From contig QLII01000003.1 in the NCBI GenBank assembly GCA_003259005.1, forward strand, positions 1-64,000: DNA of 64,000 bases. The letters run 5' to 3'. The notes under the pieces were generated by a model. It was not told the DNA's origin and ran no database searches. It saw only the letters and a list, made by a program, of their open reading frames with translations. Every line of letters begins with the position of its first letter. The stretch's first letter is position 1. Below, piece by piece: positions 52,378 to 61,282 of this stretch. Both the position numbers and the translations under genes were made by a program. This DNA is from Spirosoma telluris (lineage in GTDB: Bacteria > Bacteroidota > Bacteroidia > Cytophagales > Spirosomataceae).

Positions 52378-52557
52378 TTATTTAAATTGTTGTGTGGATT
52401 CTTCTCCTAAAATCTCTAATTTTTGGTCAATTTTAGATTCAAACTCTTGTACGTTAAATACCTCGTTACTTATACAACTTTCTAAAAGTTGCTTAACTTC
52501 ATTAAGTTGTAAACCGTCAAAAAATGTTTCTTTAAAAAAATCCTCAATTTTGGTCAT
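52378..52557 (-). CDS. Small 59-residue protein just upstream of the SMC-like ATPase
   Basis: A short frame from ATG at 52557 to TAA at 52378 encodes a helical, acidic protein starting MTKIEDFFKETFFDGLQL and ending GEESTQQFK. Only five bases separate its stop from the ATPase start at 52372, which suggests translational coupling. It has the A/T-rich codon use of the ATPase gene. No homology is recognised. A small regulator or subunit of the ATPase system is a reasonable idea. Confidence 0.6.
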   Translation of the reverse strand: MTKIEDFFKETFFDGLQLNEVKQLLESCISNEVFNVQEFESKIDQKLEILGEESTQQFK

Positions 52558-52590
52558 ATCAGTAAGCTATTATGTTAATTAATAGTGTCA

Positions 52591-52744
52591 TTAATTTGAA
52601 TCAATGACGGTATCCGCCGTAGTCATCACACTATCAAAGGCTTGCCAAAAACGCGGTAGGTCCTCGGTGTTTAGGTTAATCTGGGCATAAGTCTGTCCAC
52701 ATAATAAGAGGAGAAACAAGGCTGATAAAAATCGAAAAAGGCAT
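52591..52744 (-). pseudogene. 5' fragment of a secreted protein gene, cut at the island edge
   Basis: From ATG at 52744 the sequence encodes a signal peptide (MPFS, then LSALFLLLLCGQTYAQ) and the start of a mature protein, INLNTEDLPRFWQAFDSVMT, before an early stop. One base is missing in the A run at 52727-52731. The motif NTEDLPRFWQAFD resembles the start of Bacteroidota secreted proteins of the DUF2268/GldB-like type that are several hundred residues long. The loss of the remainder suggests that foreign DNA entered here. Confidence 0.55.
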
Positions 52745-53238
52745 GGCTTCTTCCGCTCGGTGCTTGCTTTTTTTGAAGTGTGTATACTCCAAAGATAAAT
52801 GATGCCCAACAAATACTTGGAAAGGGAGGAAAGGCAACCCTTTATACGAAGTACAACTAACAAATGACATTTTAATGATCCTTTGATTTAAATATTATCA
52901 ATTTGACTTATTTATACTAATAAATTTAATAGGTTATATATACGGTGTTTATGTCAATCTGTCAGGCAATTTTTATATGATATATTTAACATAACAAAGC
53001 CATGACGGACGTTGTGCGCTTGATTCATCTATACAGATCTTCTCTTGACGGGGCATAGAAAATAGGTTCACCTAGATTTTTCTAAAATTCACATAACATT
53101 TACGCTGGTTCACGATTAGTCATCTGCTCCTGACGGGACTTTACTCGCAATTCACCAGCCATGCCAATAAATTCTAATCCTGAAAAGATCCAGCTATTTG
53201 TAACTACGTAAACAGTTACTCATGATAACGTTTAAAAA
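52745..53238. other. Gene-free A/T-rich stretch
   Basis: About 490 bases lie between the truncated secreted-protein fragment and the DDE-like gene. I find no supported gene, RNA or repeat here. The sequence is strongly A/T-rich between 52870 and 53000 and may contain the old promoter of the truncated gene. Confidence 0.4.
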
Positions 53239-53745
53239 TCAAAGCTTATAGCGCAGCGAACGCCACCGTTCATCGGGTACTTGATAGCCCAATGCTTGAT
53301 GAGGCCGATCGCTGTTGTAATGAATCAGCCAGTCCGCTACGACTTGACGAAAACTTGCCTCATCCACTAATTCACGCCAACTCAAACCTTCCCACTCTAG
53401 ATTACGCCATAAACTCCGAATGAAAATACTCACGGATGCTTTACCCTGCCTTAGGTCGACGGGCCACACTTCAGCTTGGGAATAAACCGCTTGAACTTCT
53501 GGGCTTTTGAAAACTGGATCAATGCCGACCACTAAGGCGGGAGGCTTTCCATAAGTACTTATGGCTAATGACAATACGGTAGCTGTTGGCGTTGGTTTTA
53601 ACGGCCGCAAAAGATCCCAGGTCAGTAATTTACGACTTAGCAAGTCCATAACACCCACCATTACATAGGTTTTGCGCTGCCACTTGATGACTGACCGGTC
53701 GAAAATCCAACAATCGGGTAGATTCGCTTGGGAAAGATTGGCCAT
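53239..53745 (-). CDS. Short DDE-fold (rve) protein with altered catalytic residues
   Basis: The 168-residue protein is only the catalytic core of an integrase-type transposase, lacking any helix-turn-helix. It shows WIFDRSVIKWQRKTYVMVGV with MDLLSRKLLTW (first Asp), VVGIDPVFKSPEV (second Asp) and IRSLWRNLEWEGLSW. In related transposases the last block has Glu where this one has Arg before SLWR. The C-terminus, WLIHYNSDRPHQALGYQVPDE, is well kept. It lies 21 bases after the UPF0158 gene on the same strand. It could be a truncated insertion-sequence gene or a host-adopted protein that has lost catalysis. Confidence 0.65.
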   Translation of the reverse strand: MANLSQANLPDCWIFDRSVIKWQRKTYVMVGVMDLLSRKLLTWDLLRPLKPTPTATVLSLAISTYGKPPALVVGIDPVFKSPEVQAVYSQAEVWPVDLRQGKASVSIFIRSLWRNLEWEGLSWRELVDEASFRQVVADWLIHYNSDRPHQALGYQVPDERWRSLRYKL

Positions 53746-53766
53746 ACGATGTAAGTATTTAGGAGA

Positions 53767-54183
53767 TCAATCTTCTAACGCCAGTTGCTCCCGTAACCAC
53801 TCGATGGTCTGGCTTTCGCGGAAGGCAAACCATCCCTGCCGATACTCACTCGACTCATCAATCAGCTGTTTAAATCGTCGGAACGGCTTGGGCTGATCCA
53901 GAGCGTAAAGTAGTCGATTACGAAATGCCGGGGAGTCTACCTCTGAAATAAAGCGCTCCATGATCTGAAACGATTCTCGGCTGCTCATGGAAGTAATCTC
54001 CAGATAGTCGTCAGGACGGGTTTCGATCTCATCCATCTCTTGTTGCCAGTCATCGGTGTCCGGAAACTGGTCTGGATCAGGAAAGGCGATAACTTCACCG
54101 ATTTGTCGGTGTAGATAGCAATTCATACCTGTTTCCAACTCCTCAACCACTTTTTTTAATTGTTCATCACTCAGCGCTTCCAC
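53767..54183 (-). CDS. UPF0158 family protein
   Basis: The 138-residue acidic protein matches the UPF0158 family through its length and key blocks: LEITSMSSRESFQIMERFI, RLLYALDQPKPFRRFKQLID and YRQGWFAFRESQTIEWLREQ. The function of the family is unknown. It lies between a hypothetical gene (67 bases upstream) and the DDE-like gene downstream, all on the minus strand, so the three are probably one transcription unit close to the recombinase. Confidence 0.85.
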   Translation of the reverse strand: MEALSDEQLKKVVEELETGMNCYLHRQIGEVIAFPDPDQFPDTDDWQQEMDEIETRPDDYLEITSMSSRESFQIMERFISEVDSPAFRNRLLYALDQPKPFRRFKQLIDESSEYRQGWFAFRESQTIEWLREQLALED

Positions 54184-54250
54184 GGTTAATTTACAATTTA
54201 GAATTAACGCTATAGCTTCAATCGCTTAATTACTAGTTCCTTATAAAAGC

Positions 54251-54676
54251 TTAATCTTCATCCGTTAACGATTCCTTTCCGTCCATACGACCATTGGCTT
54301 GATGAAAGGCATAATCCTCAGCACTTAAGTTTATGCGTAAAAACTCATCCATCCCAATATCATGGCGTTCAAGGACATAGCGCCGGAAAGGAAAGCTCCG
54401 TTTCGCTTTCTCCAGGCCGCCTGCCTTCTCGGCTCTGCGTAGGCCCTCATGGGGTATGCCTTCTAAGTACTCCTCAAAGTAAATCTGGAGCAATTCCCGA
54501 GCTGACCGACTTTCGGATTGTGGAGCGAGTTGCCGTTCTAGCCAGTCTACTAGGTCTTCGCTGGAAGCGACGGGTTGGGAATCCAGCTGGTTATCAGTTT
54601 GCCCAAAAACGGCTAACTCCTTGGCCCTATTATAATAACAATAGGTAGCATTGCCGATCCGAAACATCCGAGCCAT
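54251..54676 (-). CDS. Uncharacterised 141-residue protein
   Basis: The soluble, charged protein has no recognised domain. It begins with strands MFRIGNATYCYYN. A Ser/Glu-rich linker follows, then helices LVDWLERQLAPQ and ARELLQIYFEEYLEGIPHEG, and FPFRRYVLERHDIGMDEFLR near the end. It stands upstream of UPF0158 on the same strand and downstream of the tyrosine recombinase, so it is probably island cargo. Confidence 0.5.
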   Translation of the reverse strand: MARMFRIGNATYCYYNRAKELAVFGQTDNQLDSQPVASSEDLVDWLERQLAPQSESRSARELLQIYFEEYLEGIPHEGLRRAEKAGGLEKAKRSFPFRRYVLERHDIGMDEFLRINLSAEDYAFHQANGRMDGKESLTDED

Positions 54677-54832
54677 ATAGTCTCGTTGTCCTTCTGGAAG
54701 CGAGGCTAATACCCCGCCTGCTGCACATTATATTTTTCAATAGGATGTCTCATAAATGATTTGGGGCAATCTCGGAGTAGGCCTAGCGGGCTAATTCGTT
54801 ACTCCTCATCACTCGTTTAAAAGCAATGTGGC

Positions 54833-55790
54833 TTACAAACCTAACTTCATAGCCGCATTATGTTTCACCACTTGTTGCACCCGAGTATAGCGGTCAATCA
54901 TGGAGCGAGTTCGGTGCTTTGTCTGTTGCATAATCTCCGAATCATCAGCTCCATTTAACTTGGCCACCGTCACAAACGACGCGCGTAGCGAGTGAGCCGA
55001 ATAGACCTGGCCCAGAAAGGCTTTTACGGCACGGGCCACCTGTTTATCCGATAGTCGATCCTCAGTAATTTGCTCCCCCTTCCGGATTCGAACGAAGAGT
55101 GGCCCCGTTGCACGATTTAGGATGGCCATATAATCTTGCAAGTTCCGCACCGGGCAGGTGTCGGGGTCAGCACTAAAGAACAAGGCTTTCTGCTCGGTTT
55201 TACCGTATTGATTGGTTTTGCTACCACTATAGCTAATCACGGCTCCTTCGCGGTGAACTGTACCCCCTCCAGGTTAAGAGCTACTAACTCGGAACGTCGA
55301 AAAGCACAGGAAAAGCCCAGGAGCAACATCGCCCGATCCCGCATTCCCGTCGGCGTGGCCGGCATGAGTCGGATATTGCCTTTATACTCCGCAATGTCGA
55401 AGGCTAGTGCCTGGAGCGGTTCGGTACCGATGGTTCGCTTAATGCCCTCCAAAACGATTTTCACCCCTTCGTCGAAACTCGGATCGGGTTGCTGATGGAG
55501 CCGATGCCATTTACGAAGGCTGGCCAGCCGACGGGACACCGTCGCCCACTTGTGTTCGGTGGCCAGGTCGGATAGATACGTAGCTAGCGTTGCTGAACTC
55601 ATGGGCAGCGGTGGTAATTCATTTCCAGTTAACCACGCAGTCGCATGATCGATATCCGACTCATAGGCGATCTTGGAGTTCGTGGCCCTTCGAGTCCCTT
55701 CTGAAAAAAGGCGGCCGTTTGCTGGGCCATTTCTTCTTTGGTTGGCCGAAGTGCTACGGTCTGGTCGGTCGTTGTCGAGGTTGGTATCAT
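54833..55790 (-). CDS. Tyrosine recombinase/phage-type integrase, two frameshifts
   Basis: Three frames join into a 319-residue integrase that would cut and rejoin DNA at attachment sites. The start is ATG at 55790 (MIPTSTTTDQTVALRPT). The SAM-like core-binding domain contains SKIAYESDIDHATAWL and LATYLSDLATEHKWATVSRR. The catalytic residues are Arg in CAFRRSELVAL, His-x-x-Arg in SAHSLRASFVT, the second His in KHRTRSM and the Tyr in MIDRYTRVQQ. The frames break near 55684-55689 and near 55241-55247, and one base added at each restores the gene. It probably mobilised the island or the resistance cluster beside it. No attachment core could be identified. Confidence 0.85.
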
Positions 55791-56338
55791 ATCTTGGAGC
55801 CTAAATCACCAGTTCATGCCGAAATATAACATTTATTTATTATGTCCGATAATAAGAGGTTATCGGACGTAATATACATACTACATGATCGTAAATCAAT
55901 AACTATTTAAACAAGATTACATTTTTATAATTGTAAATTTGTAATTACGAAAATACAATTATAAAATCTATTGAATTATCTACTAATCGAATTCAATAGG
56001 TAGTTGGTAGTCAGTTGAGAGATAATCCTCATTCTCCCCGTTGCGGTCATTTGAGAGAAAATCAATCTCACCAACTCAACTAAAATGTGAGATTTTAATT
56101 TTGATTAATGAGATGACATTTAGAGACTGAAGCTTAGATAAAATTACGTTGCCGGAGCAACTGCTGTCTCCATCTCAAGAAATGGGCGTTTAAGGAGACA
56201 CTTAGATGACTGATTAAGCCATAAGACACATAGTCGGACGAGCGATTATTTATAAATGCTACACGAATAGCAAATTAATCGTAACTTTACGATGAAACCA
56301 ATTTCGTGTCTGGAGATAACAATATATAATACTGTGCT
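55791..56338. other. Long gene-free region between integrase and arsenic cluster
   Basis: About 550 A/T-rich bases contain no supported gene. An inverted repeat AATCTCAC (56064-56071) and GTGAGATT (56087-56094) with a 15-base spacer lies here, along with loose direct repeats of a TTGAGAGA-like word at about 56015 and 56051. As this is the upstream flank of a tyrosine recombinase it is the likeliest place for an attachment site, but none can be named. Confidence 0.4.
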
Positions 56339-57046
56339 ATGAAGCTTTTCAGCCTATTACCATTATGCTTACTGTTTATAACTGCCATCTTCTTGAGCAA
56401 TGATCCCGACAAAAAAGTGGTATTGAATAGCTCTTTAGTGACCTACATCAACGGCATCAAGCAAGATTTTTCCAAAATCCCTCAAGACCGCAAAGTCGAA
56501 TTAGACAAAATAGCGGAGTTTATTCAACTCAAAGTAAACGCTAAAGAGCCTGTCCAATTAACCTATATCTGTACCCACAATTCCCGACGAAGCCATTTTG
56601 GCCAATTATGGGCAGCTACAGCCGCAGCCTATTATGGCGTGCCCAGGGTGAAAACCTTTTCCGGTGGAACCGAAGTCAGCGCCTTCAATGAACGGGCGAT
56701 TGCGGCTTGCAAGAGAGCGGGATTCGATATTGCCAAAGCATCCGAAGGGCCAAACCCGCTATATGCTGTCAATTACGCTGCGGGCGTAGAACCGATCAAG
56801 GCGTTCTCCAAGAAATACGACGATGCCAGCAATCCCCAAAGCAATTTCCTGGCCATCATGACTTGCTCACAAGCCGACAAGGCATGCCCCATTGTGAAAG
56901 GCGCAGCGGTACGGGTAGCGACGCCCTACGACGATCCGAAAGCCTTTGATGGTACGGCCCAGGAAACGGCCAAATATGACGAGCGGTGCAAGCAAATTGC
57001 CACAGAAACCTTTTACGTTTTCTCCAAAGTAAAAGTGGTGATTTGA
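56339..57046 (+). CDS. Low-molecular-weight phosphatase/arsenate-reductase-like protein with an N-terminal signal
   Basis: The 235-residue protein has the phosphatase loop in YICTHNSRRSHFGQLW (C-x5-R-S, about residues 77-92). It also has the conserved FSGGTEVSAFNERA and MTCSQADKACPIVKG blocks known from ars-linked protein tyrosine phosphatases of Bacteroidota. Those usually lack a leader. This one starts MKLFSLLPLCLLFITAIFLS, a signal peptide or membrane anchor, placing the catalytic site outside the cytoplasm. No frame break is present. It lies 63 bases before arsR and may belong to the arsenic cluster, where related proteins reduce arsenate or act on phosphate-like compounds. Confidence 0.8.
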   Translation: MKLFSLLPLCLLFITAIFLSNDPDKKVVLNSSLVTYINGIKQDFSKIPQDRKVELDKIAEFIQLKVNAKEPVQLTYICTHNSRRSHFGQLWAATAAAYYGVPRVKTFSGGTEVSAFNERAIAACKRAGFDIAKASEGPNPLYAVNYAAGVEPIKAFSKKYDDASNPQSNFLAIMTCSQADKACPIVKGAAVRVATPYDDPKAFDGTAQETAKYDERCKQIATETFYVFSKVKVVI

Positions 57047-57065
57047 TCGGCTCATAAATTTTATT

Positions 57066-57105
57066 CATCGTAATATTGCAATGAATAAAAAATAGGCTAC
57101 CTTTG
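57066..57105 (+). promoter_or_regulatory. arsR promoter with overlapping ArsR-type operator
   Basis: A Bacteroidota-type promoter is visible: TTG at 57076-57078, 19 bases, then TACCTTTG at 57098-57105. ATCGTAATATTGCAATGAAT at about 57068-57087 overlaps its upstream part and would block polymerase when bound. The start codon at 57110 is only five bases past the -7 box, so the transcript may be leaderless or nearly so. Confidence 0.65.
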
Positions 57106-57109
57106 GGGC

Positions 57110-57434
57110 ATGGGACTGACCAAAACCGAAATATTCACCGAAGAGCAAAACCGCATCGCGGATTTGGCCAAGGCATTTGCCCACCCTGCACGGGTGGCGA
57201 TTCTGCAATTGCTGATCGCTAAGAAAGCTTGCGTCTGCGGTGATCTAGTGGACGAGTTGGAATTGGCCCAGGCCACCGTTTCCCAGCATCTGAAAGAACT
57301 CAAACGTATTGGCATCATTCAGGGCGAAATCAATCCGCCCGCGTGTGCTACTGCATCAACCCCCCGTATGGGAGGAAGCCCAACGCGCGTTCGGAGCCAT
57401 CTTTGACACGTTCGTGCACGTGACCTGCTGCTAG
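57110..57434 (+). CDS. arsR: ArsR-family arsenic-responsive repressor, two frameshifts
   Basis: The 108-residue winged-helix repressor releases DNA when arsenite binds its cysteines. The helix-turn-helix is LAQATVSQHLKELKRIGII. Metal-binding cysteines lie in KKACVCGDLVDEL, and after repair in VCYCINPP and at the very end, VTCC. The frame fails twice, at CCC 57338-57340 and in the C run 57360-57365. One extra C at each restores a sequence ending FGAIFDTFVHVTCC and stopping at TAG 57432-57434. It is the first gene of arsRMC-acr3 and probably represses its own promoter and that of arsM. Confidence 0.85.
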
Positions 57435-57466
57435 TCAATCGGCAGGTATTTTTTTGCCTGAATCAA

Positions 57467-57486
57467 TCGTAATATTACATTATACC
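57467..57486 (+). promoter_or_regulatory. Second ArsR-type site, upstream of arsM
   Basis: AATCGTAATATTACATTATA shares the 11-base word ATCGTAATATT and the following CA-T pattern with the site before arsR. It lies in the 65-bp gap between arsR and arsM. It probably lets ArsR control arsM and the genes after it separately. Confidence 0.6.
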
Positions 57487-57499
57487 AATAGGAAAGCAT

Positions 57500-58363
57500 A
57501 TGGAAACCGCCGAGCAAATCAAAGAAGTCGTGCGCCAGAAATACGGTGCAATTGCTGAACAACCTGACGCCAATGGCTGCTGTGGCCCGACCTCATGTTG
57601 CGGCCCAGAGATCGACGCGAACGTGCCGATTGTCATGTCTCAGGATTACCAAGAGCTGAATGGCTATGTGGCCGATGCCGATTTAGGGTTGGGCTGCGGC
57701 CTACCTACGCAATTCGCCCAGATCAAACCCGGTGATACGGTCGTGGATTTGGGTTCAGGAGCTGGCAATGATTGCTTTGTGGCCCGTGCTGAAACCGGAG
57801 AAACGGGCCGGGTAATCGGCCTAGACATGACCGCGCCCATGATCGACCGCGCCCGCAAGAATGCGAAAACCTTGGGCTTTACCAACGTCGAATTCGTCTA
57901 TGGCGACATCGAGGACATGCCACTAGCGGAAAATTTGGCCGATGTGGTGGTAAGTAATTGCGTGATGAACCTGGTTCCCGACAAACAAAAAGCATTCGCT
58001 GAAACCTTCCGCATTTTAAAGCCCGGTGGTCATTTCAGCATCTCCGATATTGTGCTGAAAGGTGAGTTGCCCGAAGGCTTGCAGCATGACGCAGAAATGT
58101 ATGTTGGCTGTGTTTCGGGAGCCATCCAAAAGGATGCCTATTTACAGCTCGTGCAGGATGCCGGTTTTACCAGCATTCAAATTCAGAAAGAGCGTGAAAT
58201 TTCTCTGCCCGACGATGTGTTGCAAAACTTCCTGTCAGCCAGCGAGATAGGCGAGTACCGCCAGCAAGATCGGGGCATTTACAGCGTGACCGTATTCGCC
58301 CAGAAACCAACCGAAACTAACCAAGCCGCTGAAGCCTGCTGCGCGCCCGGCTGCTGCAACTAA
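57500..58363 (+). CDS. arsM: Arsenite S-adenosylmethionine methyltransferase
   Basis: The 287-residue enzyme methylates arsenite using S-adenosylmethionine. The cofactor-binding motif is VVDLGSGAGNDCFVA (about residues 81-95), followed by GLDMTAPMIDRA and VEFVYGDIEDMPL. Conserved arsenic-binding cysteines appear in CGCGL-type context at LGLGCGLPTQF, at VVSNCVMNLVP and at YVGCVSGA. N- and C-terminal Cys pairs (GCCGPTSCCG and EACCAPGCCN) are added, as often in ArsM. The frame is intact. It lies one base before arsC. Confidence 0.93.
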   Translation: METAEQIKEVVRQKYGAIAEQPDANGCCGPTSCCGPEIDANVPIVMSQDYQELNGYVADADLGLGCGLPTQFAQIKPGDTVVDLGSGAGNDCFVARAETGETGRVIGLDMTAPMIDRARKNAKTLGFTNVEFVYGDIEDMPLAENLADVVVSNCVMNLVPDKQKAFAETFRILKPGGHFSISDIVLKGELPEGLQHDAEMYVGCVSGAIQKDAYLQLVQDAGFTSIQIQKEREISLPDDVLQNFLSASEIGEYRQQDRGIYSVTVFAQKPTETNQAAEACCAPGCCN

Positions 58364-58364
58364 C

Positions 58365-58791
58365 ATGAAAAATATCCTAGTGCTTTGCACGGGCAATTCC
58401 GCCCGTTCTCAGATGGCCCACGGCTATCTGCAACATTTCGCGGGGGAGAGCGCCCAAGTTTACAGCGCGGGCGTTGCTCCCCACGGGTCAATCCTCTGGC
58501 GATTCAGGTCATGGCCGAGGATGGAATTGATATTCCCATCATACCTCAAACCATGCCGACGAATACACCAGCCTACCGCTCGATTATGTGATTACCGTTT
58601 GTGACAATGCCCGCGAACAATGCCCGTTTTTCCCGTCCACGGCCAAGAAGGTGCATCACAGCTTTACCGACCCATCCCATGCCCCCGGCGATGACAAGTT
58701 GGCGCAGTTTCGCGCGGTACGCGACGAAATCAAAGCGTACAGCCAACAATTCATCGAGGACAACGTAACGAGCCAAGCCACCCATGCCTAA
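58365..58791 (+). CDS. arsC: Arsenate reductase (low-molecular-weight phosphatase fold), two frameshifts
   Basis: The 142-residue enzyme reduces arsenate to arsenite so that Acr3 can export it. The active-site loop is VLCTGNSARSQMA at residues 6-18. The thioredoxin-coupled type cysteines follow in ITVCDNAREQCPFFP. The frame breaks at GGG 58485-58487 and CCC 58535-58537. With one base added at each, the middle reads GVNPLAIQVMAEDGIDI and HHTSNHADEYTSLPLDYVIT, as expected for the family. Its stop overlaps the start of acr3 by eight bases. Confidence 0.88.
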
Positions 58792-59841
58792 ACTTTCGTT
58801 TCTCGACCGCTTTCTAACGCTGTGGATCTTCCTGGCCATGCTGATCGGCGTGGGCATCGGGTATTTCGTCCCGCAGTCGCAAGGCTTCATCAATCAGTTT
58901 AATTCCGGCTCAACCAATGTTCCATTGGCTATTGGCCTGGTGCTGATGATGTATCCACCGCTGGCAAAAGTGCGTTACAGCGAGTTGCCGAAGGTGTTTG
59001 CCAATACCAAAATTCTCGGTCTGTCGCTGTTGCAAAACTGGATCATCGGCCCCCTGCTGATGTTCGGTTTGGCGGTTATTTTTCTATCCGACAAATCCGA
59101 ATACATGACCGGCCTAATCATGATCGGCATTGCCCGTTGCATTGCTATGGTGATCGTCTGGAATGACCTGGCCAAAGGCGACCGGCTCTATGCCGCTGGC
59201 CTGGTGGCCTTTAACAGCATTTTTCAGGTGCTGTTCTATTCGATTTATGCCTACGTATTTATCACCGTGCTGCCGCCTTTGTTCGGGCTGAAAGGCTATA
59301 CCGTCAACATCACAATTGGCGAAGTGGCCCAGAGCGTTTTCATTTATCTGGGTGTGCCGTTTCTGGCCGGGTTATTCTCCCGGATCATCCTTACGCGCTA
59401 TTCAGCCGCCAGTGGTATGAGGAACGCTTTTTGCCCGCCATCAGCCCGATAACGCTTATTGCGCTGCTGTTTACCATCGTCGTTATGTTCAGCCTCAAAG
59501 GGCAGTTGATCGTATCTATCCCGCTCGATGTAGTGCGTATAGCCATTCCGCTGACGATCTATTTTGCCATCATGTTCTTTTCGGCCTTCTATCTGTCGAA
59601 ACGAGCCGGAGCCGATTACGGTAAATCTACGTCGCTGGCCTTCACCGCAGCGGGCAATAATTTCGAGCTGGGAATTGCGGTGGCCATCGCCGTTTTCGGC
59701 ATCAATTCCGGCGCGGCCTTTGCCGCCGTGGTTGGCCCACTGATCGAAGTGCCGGTGCTGATTCTGATGGTCAATTTTGCGCTGAAACAAGAGAAGAAGT
59801 TTGCACCCCATTACAAAAAAGCCTTTCAAAAACACGCATGA
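58784..59841 (+). CDS. acr3: Acr3-family arsenite efflux permease, one frameshift
   Basis: The 352-residue inner-membrane protein exports arsenite. Ten transmembrane segments are expected. It starts with FLDRFLTLWIFLAMLIGVGI, and the conserved MIGIARCIAMVIVWNDLAKG contains the key Cys of Acr3. Late landmarks are FTAAGNNFELGIAVAIAVFG and LIEVPVLILMVNF. The frame is lost near 59397-59400, where one extra base gives RLFSRQWYEERFLPAISPIT. It overlaps arsC upstream and the phosphoesterase gene downstream by four bases, so these genes form one operon. Confidence 0.9.
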
Positions 59842-60639
59842 AAATTGCCCTGTTTTCGGACATTCACGCCAATCTGCCCGCGCTCGATGCGGTATTGGCC
59901 GACATTGACAGCCGCCAGCCTGACGCGGTGTATTGTTTGGGCGACCTGGTAGGCTACAACATCTGGCCTAACGAAGTGATTGCCGCCATTCGCAAACGGG
60001 GCATTCCCACCATTGCCGGAAACTATGATTATGGCATAGGCCGCAGCTCCGACGATTGCGGATGCGCCTACAAAGAGGAGCAGGAAAAGGCCAATGGCAA
60101 AGTATCCATTGCCTATACCAATGCCCAAGTAGGCATCGAGGAGCGGCAGTATCTGCGCACGCTCCCAACCCATATTCGGGTCGAATTTGAGCTAGGCAAC
60201 GACCCTAAACACCTTTGGCAGCAACAACCCCCGTTCACGCTGCTGCTGGTGCATGGCAGCCCCGGCGCGTGAACGAATATCTTTTTGAGGATCGGGGCGA
60301 CCGCAGTTTAGGCCGGGTGATCGAGGGCGCGGGAGCCGATGTGCTTTGCTTCGGCCATACGCACAAACCCTTTCATAAAGTGGTTAGTGCAGAGCCGGAG
60401 GGGGAAGCAACCTATTTTCGCCATGCCATCAATATCGGTTCCGTGGGGAAACCAAAGGACGGTGATCCGAGGGCCGGTTATGTGCTGCTGACCATAGACG
60501 AAACAGCGCGGCCAGGTTCACGCGAAGGGTTGCCGTGGAGTTCGTGCGCGTTTCCTACGATGTAGAAAAAGCGGCCCAGGCCGTTGAGCAAAGCGAATTG
60601 CCGGATGCCTACGCGGAAGCCTTGCGCATCGCCCGTTGA
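59838..60639 (+). CDS. Calcineurin-like metallophosphoesterase in the arsenic operon, two frameshifts
   Basis: The 267-residue protein has the YfcE/MPP-type metal site: FSDIHANLPAL, CLGDLVGYN, TIAGNYDYG, LLVHGSP and LCFGHTHKPF, with the last strand INIGSVGKP. The frame breaks at CCCC 60260-60263 and GGG 60537-60539, and single-base repair carries it to TGA 60637-60639. It overlaps acr3 by four bases, so it is co-expressed. Phosphoesterases of this type are found in some ars operons of Bacteroidota. Their substrate is not known. Confidence 0.85.
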
Positions 60640-60674
60640 TCGACCTACTTGACCGCTCCTAAATCTCCCAGCGT

Positions 60675-61282
60675 ATGAGAAAGATTCTATGTTGGTTCGC
60701 TAGTGCCGGGATGCTGTATTTTGTGGCAGCTCCCGGCCTTGCTCAGTCGAGCAGTAATTTTCTGATCGACTACACACGGGAGGGCGCATGGCGATATACC
60801 AGCGTGAGAGAAACACCCTACCAGAGCAACGGGCGCGTGATTCAGCACCAGTTAACCGCGCTGGGTAAGAAGCTCAATCATTTGTCGGTTGTCGATGCCC
60901 CGGCTTATTCGCAACTTCAGGGCGATTTGCACGGTTATTTGCAACGGCTCGAAAATGATTCCCCGATTATGGCCGCGCCGAAGTGTATCATTCCGTTTTG
61001 CTGCGCCTGATGCAATTCGAGGAGTCGATCAAAGAAAGCCTGATCGAGAACAGGCACCGTGACCCACGCCCAATAGCCGCCGATGTTGTAAAACCGGATG
61101 AAGGCCAGCAAGCCGCCGTGCTACCGTATGCGTTGCTCTTTCGTCGGGAGGATCACCGCTCTAAGCTGGTGCATATCGTCATCAGTGGGAAAGTCACGAT
61201 TCTAAAGCATGGTCCAATTTATTGCCTGGTGCGGTGCGGCCCCCACGAGGGATATTTGCACAAGGGAATGATCCTCTGGTAG
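60675..61282 (+). CDS. Uncharacterised secreted protein, one frameshift
   Basis: The joined frame encodes 202 residues with a signal peptide ending at PGLAQ (about residue 24). The rest is not recognised. It includes ALGKKLNHLSVVDAPAYSQL and, after repair, DYGRAEVYHSVLLRLMQFEE. The C-terminal stretch HIVISGKVTILKHGPIYCLV is beta-rich. The break is in CCCC 60961-60964, and one extra C restores the frame. It follows the arsenic operon by 35 bases on the same strand but need not be functionally linked. Confidence 0.6.

Noticed and set aside
56064..56094. Attachment site of the tyrosine recombinase
   Set aside because: There is an inverted repeat here, but no matching direct repeat elsewhere in the window supports an att core.
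59398..60173. Minus-strand open frames opposite acr3 and the phosphoesterase
   Set aside because: They are low-complexity shadows of real genes on the plus strand.
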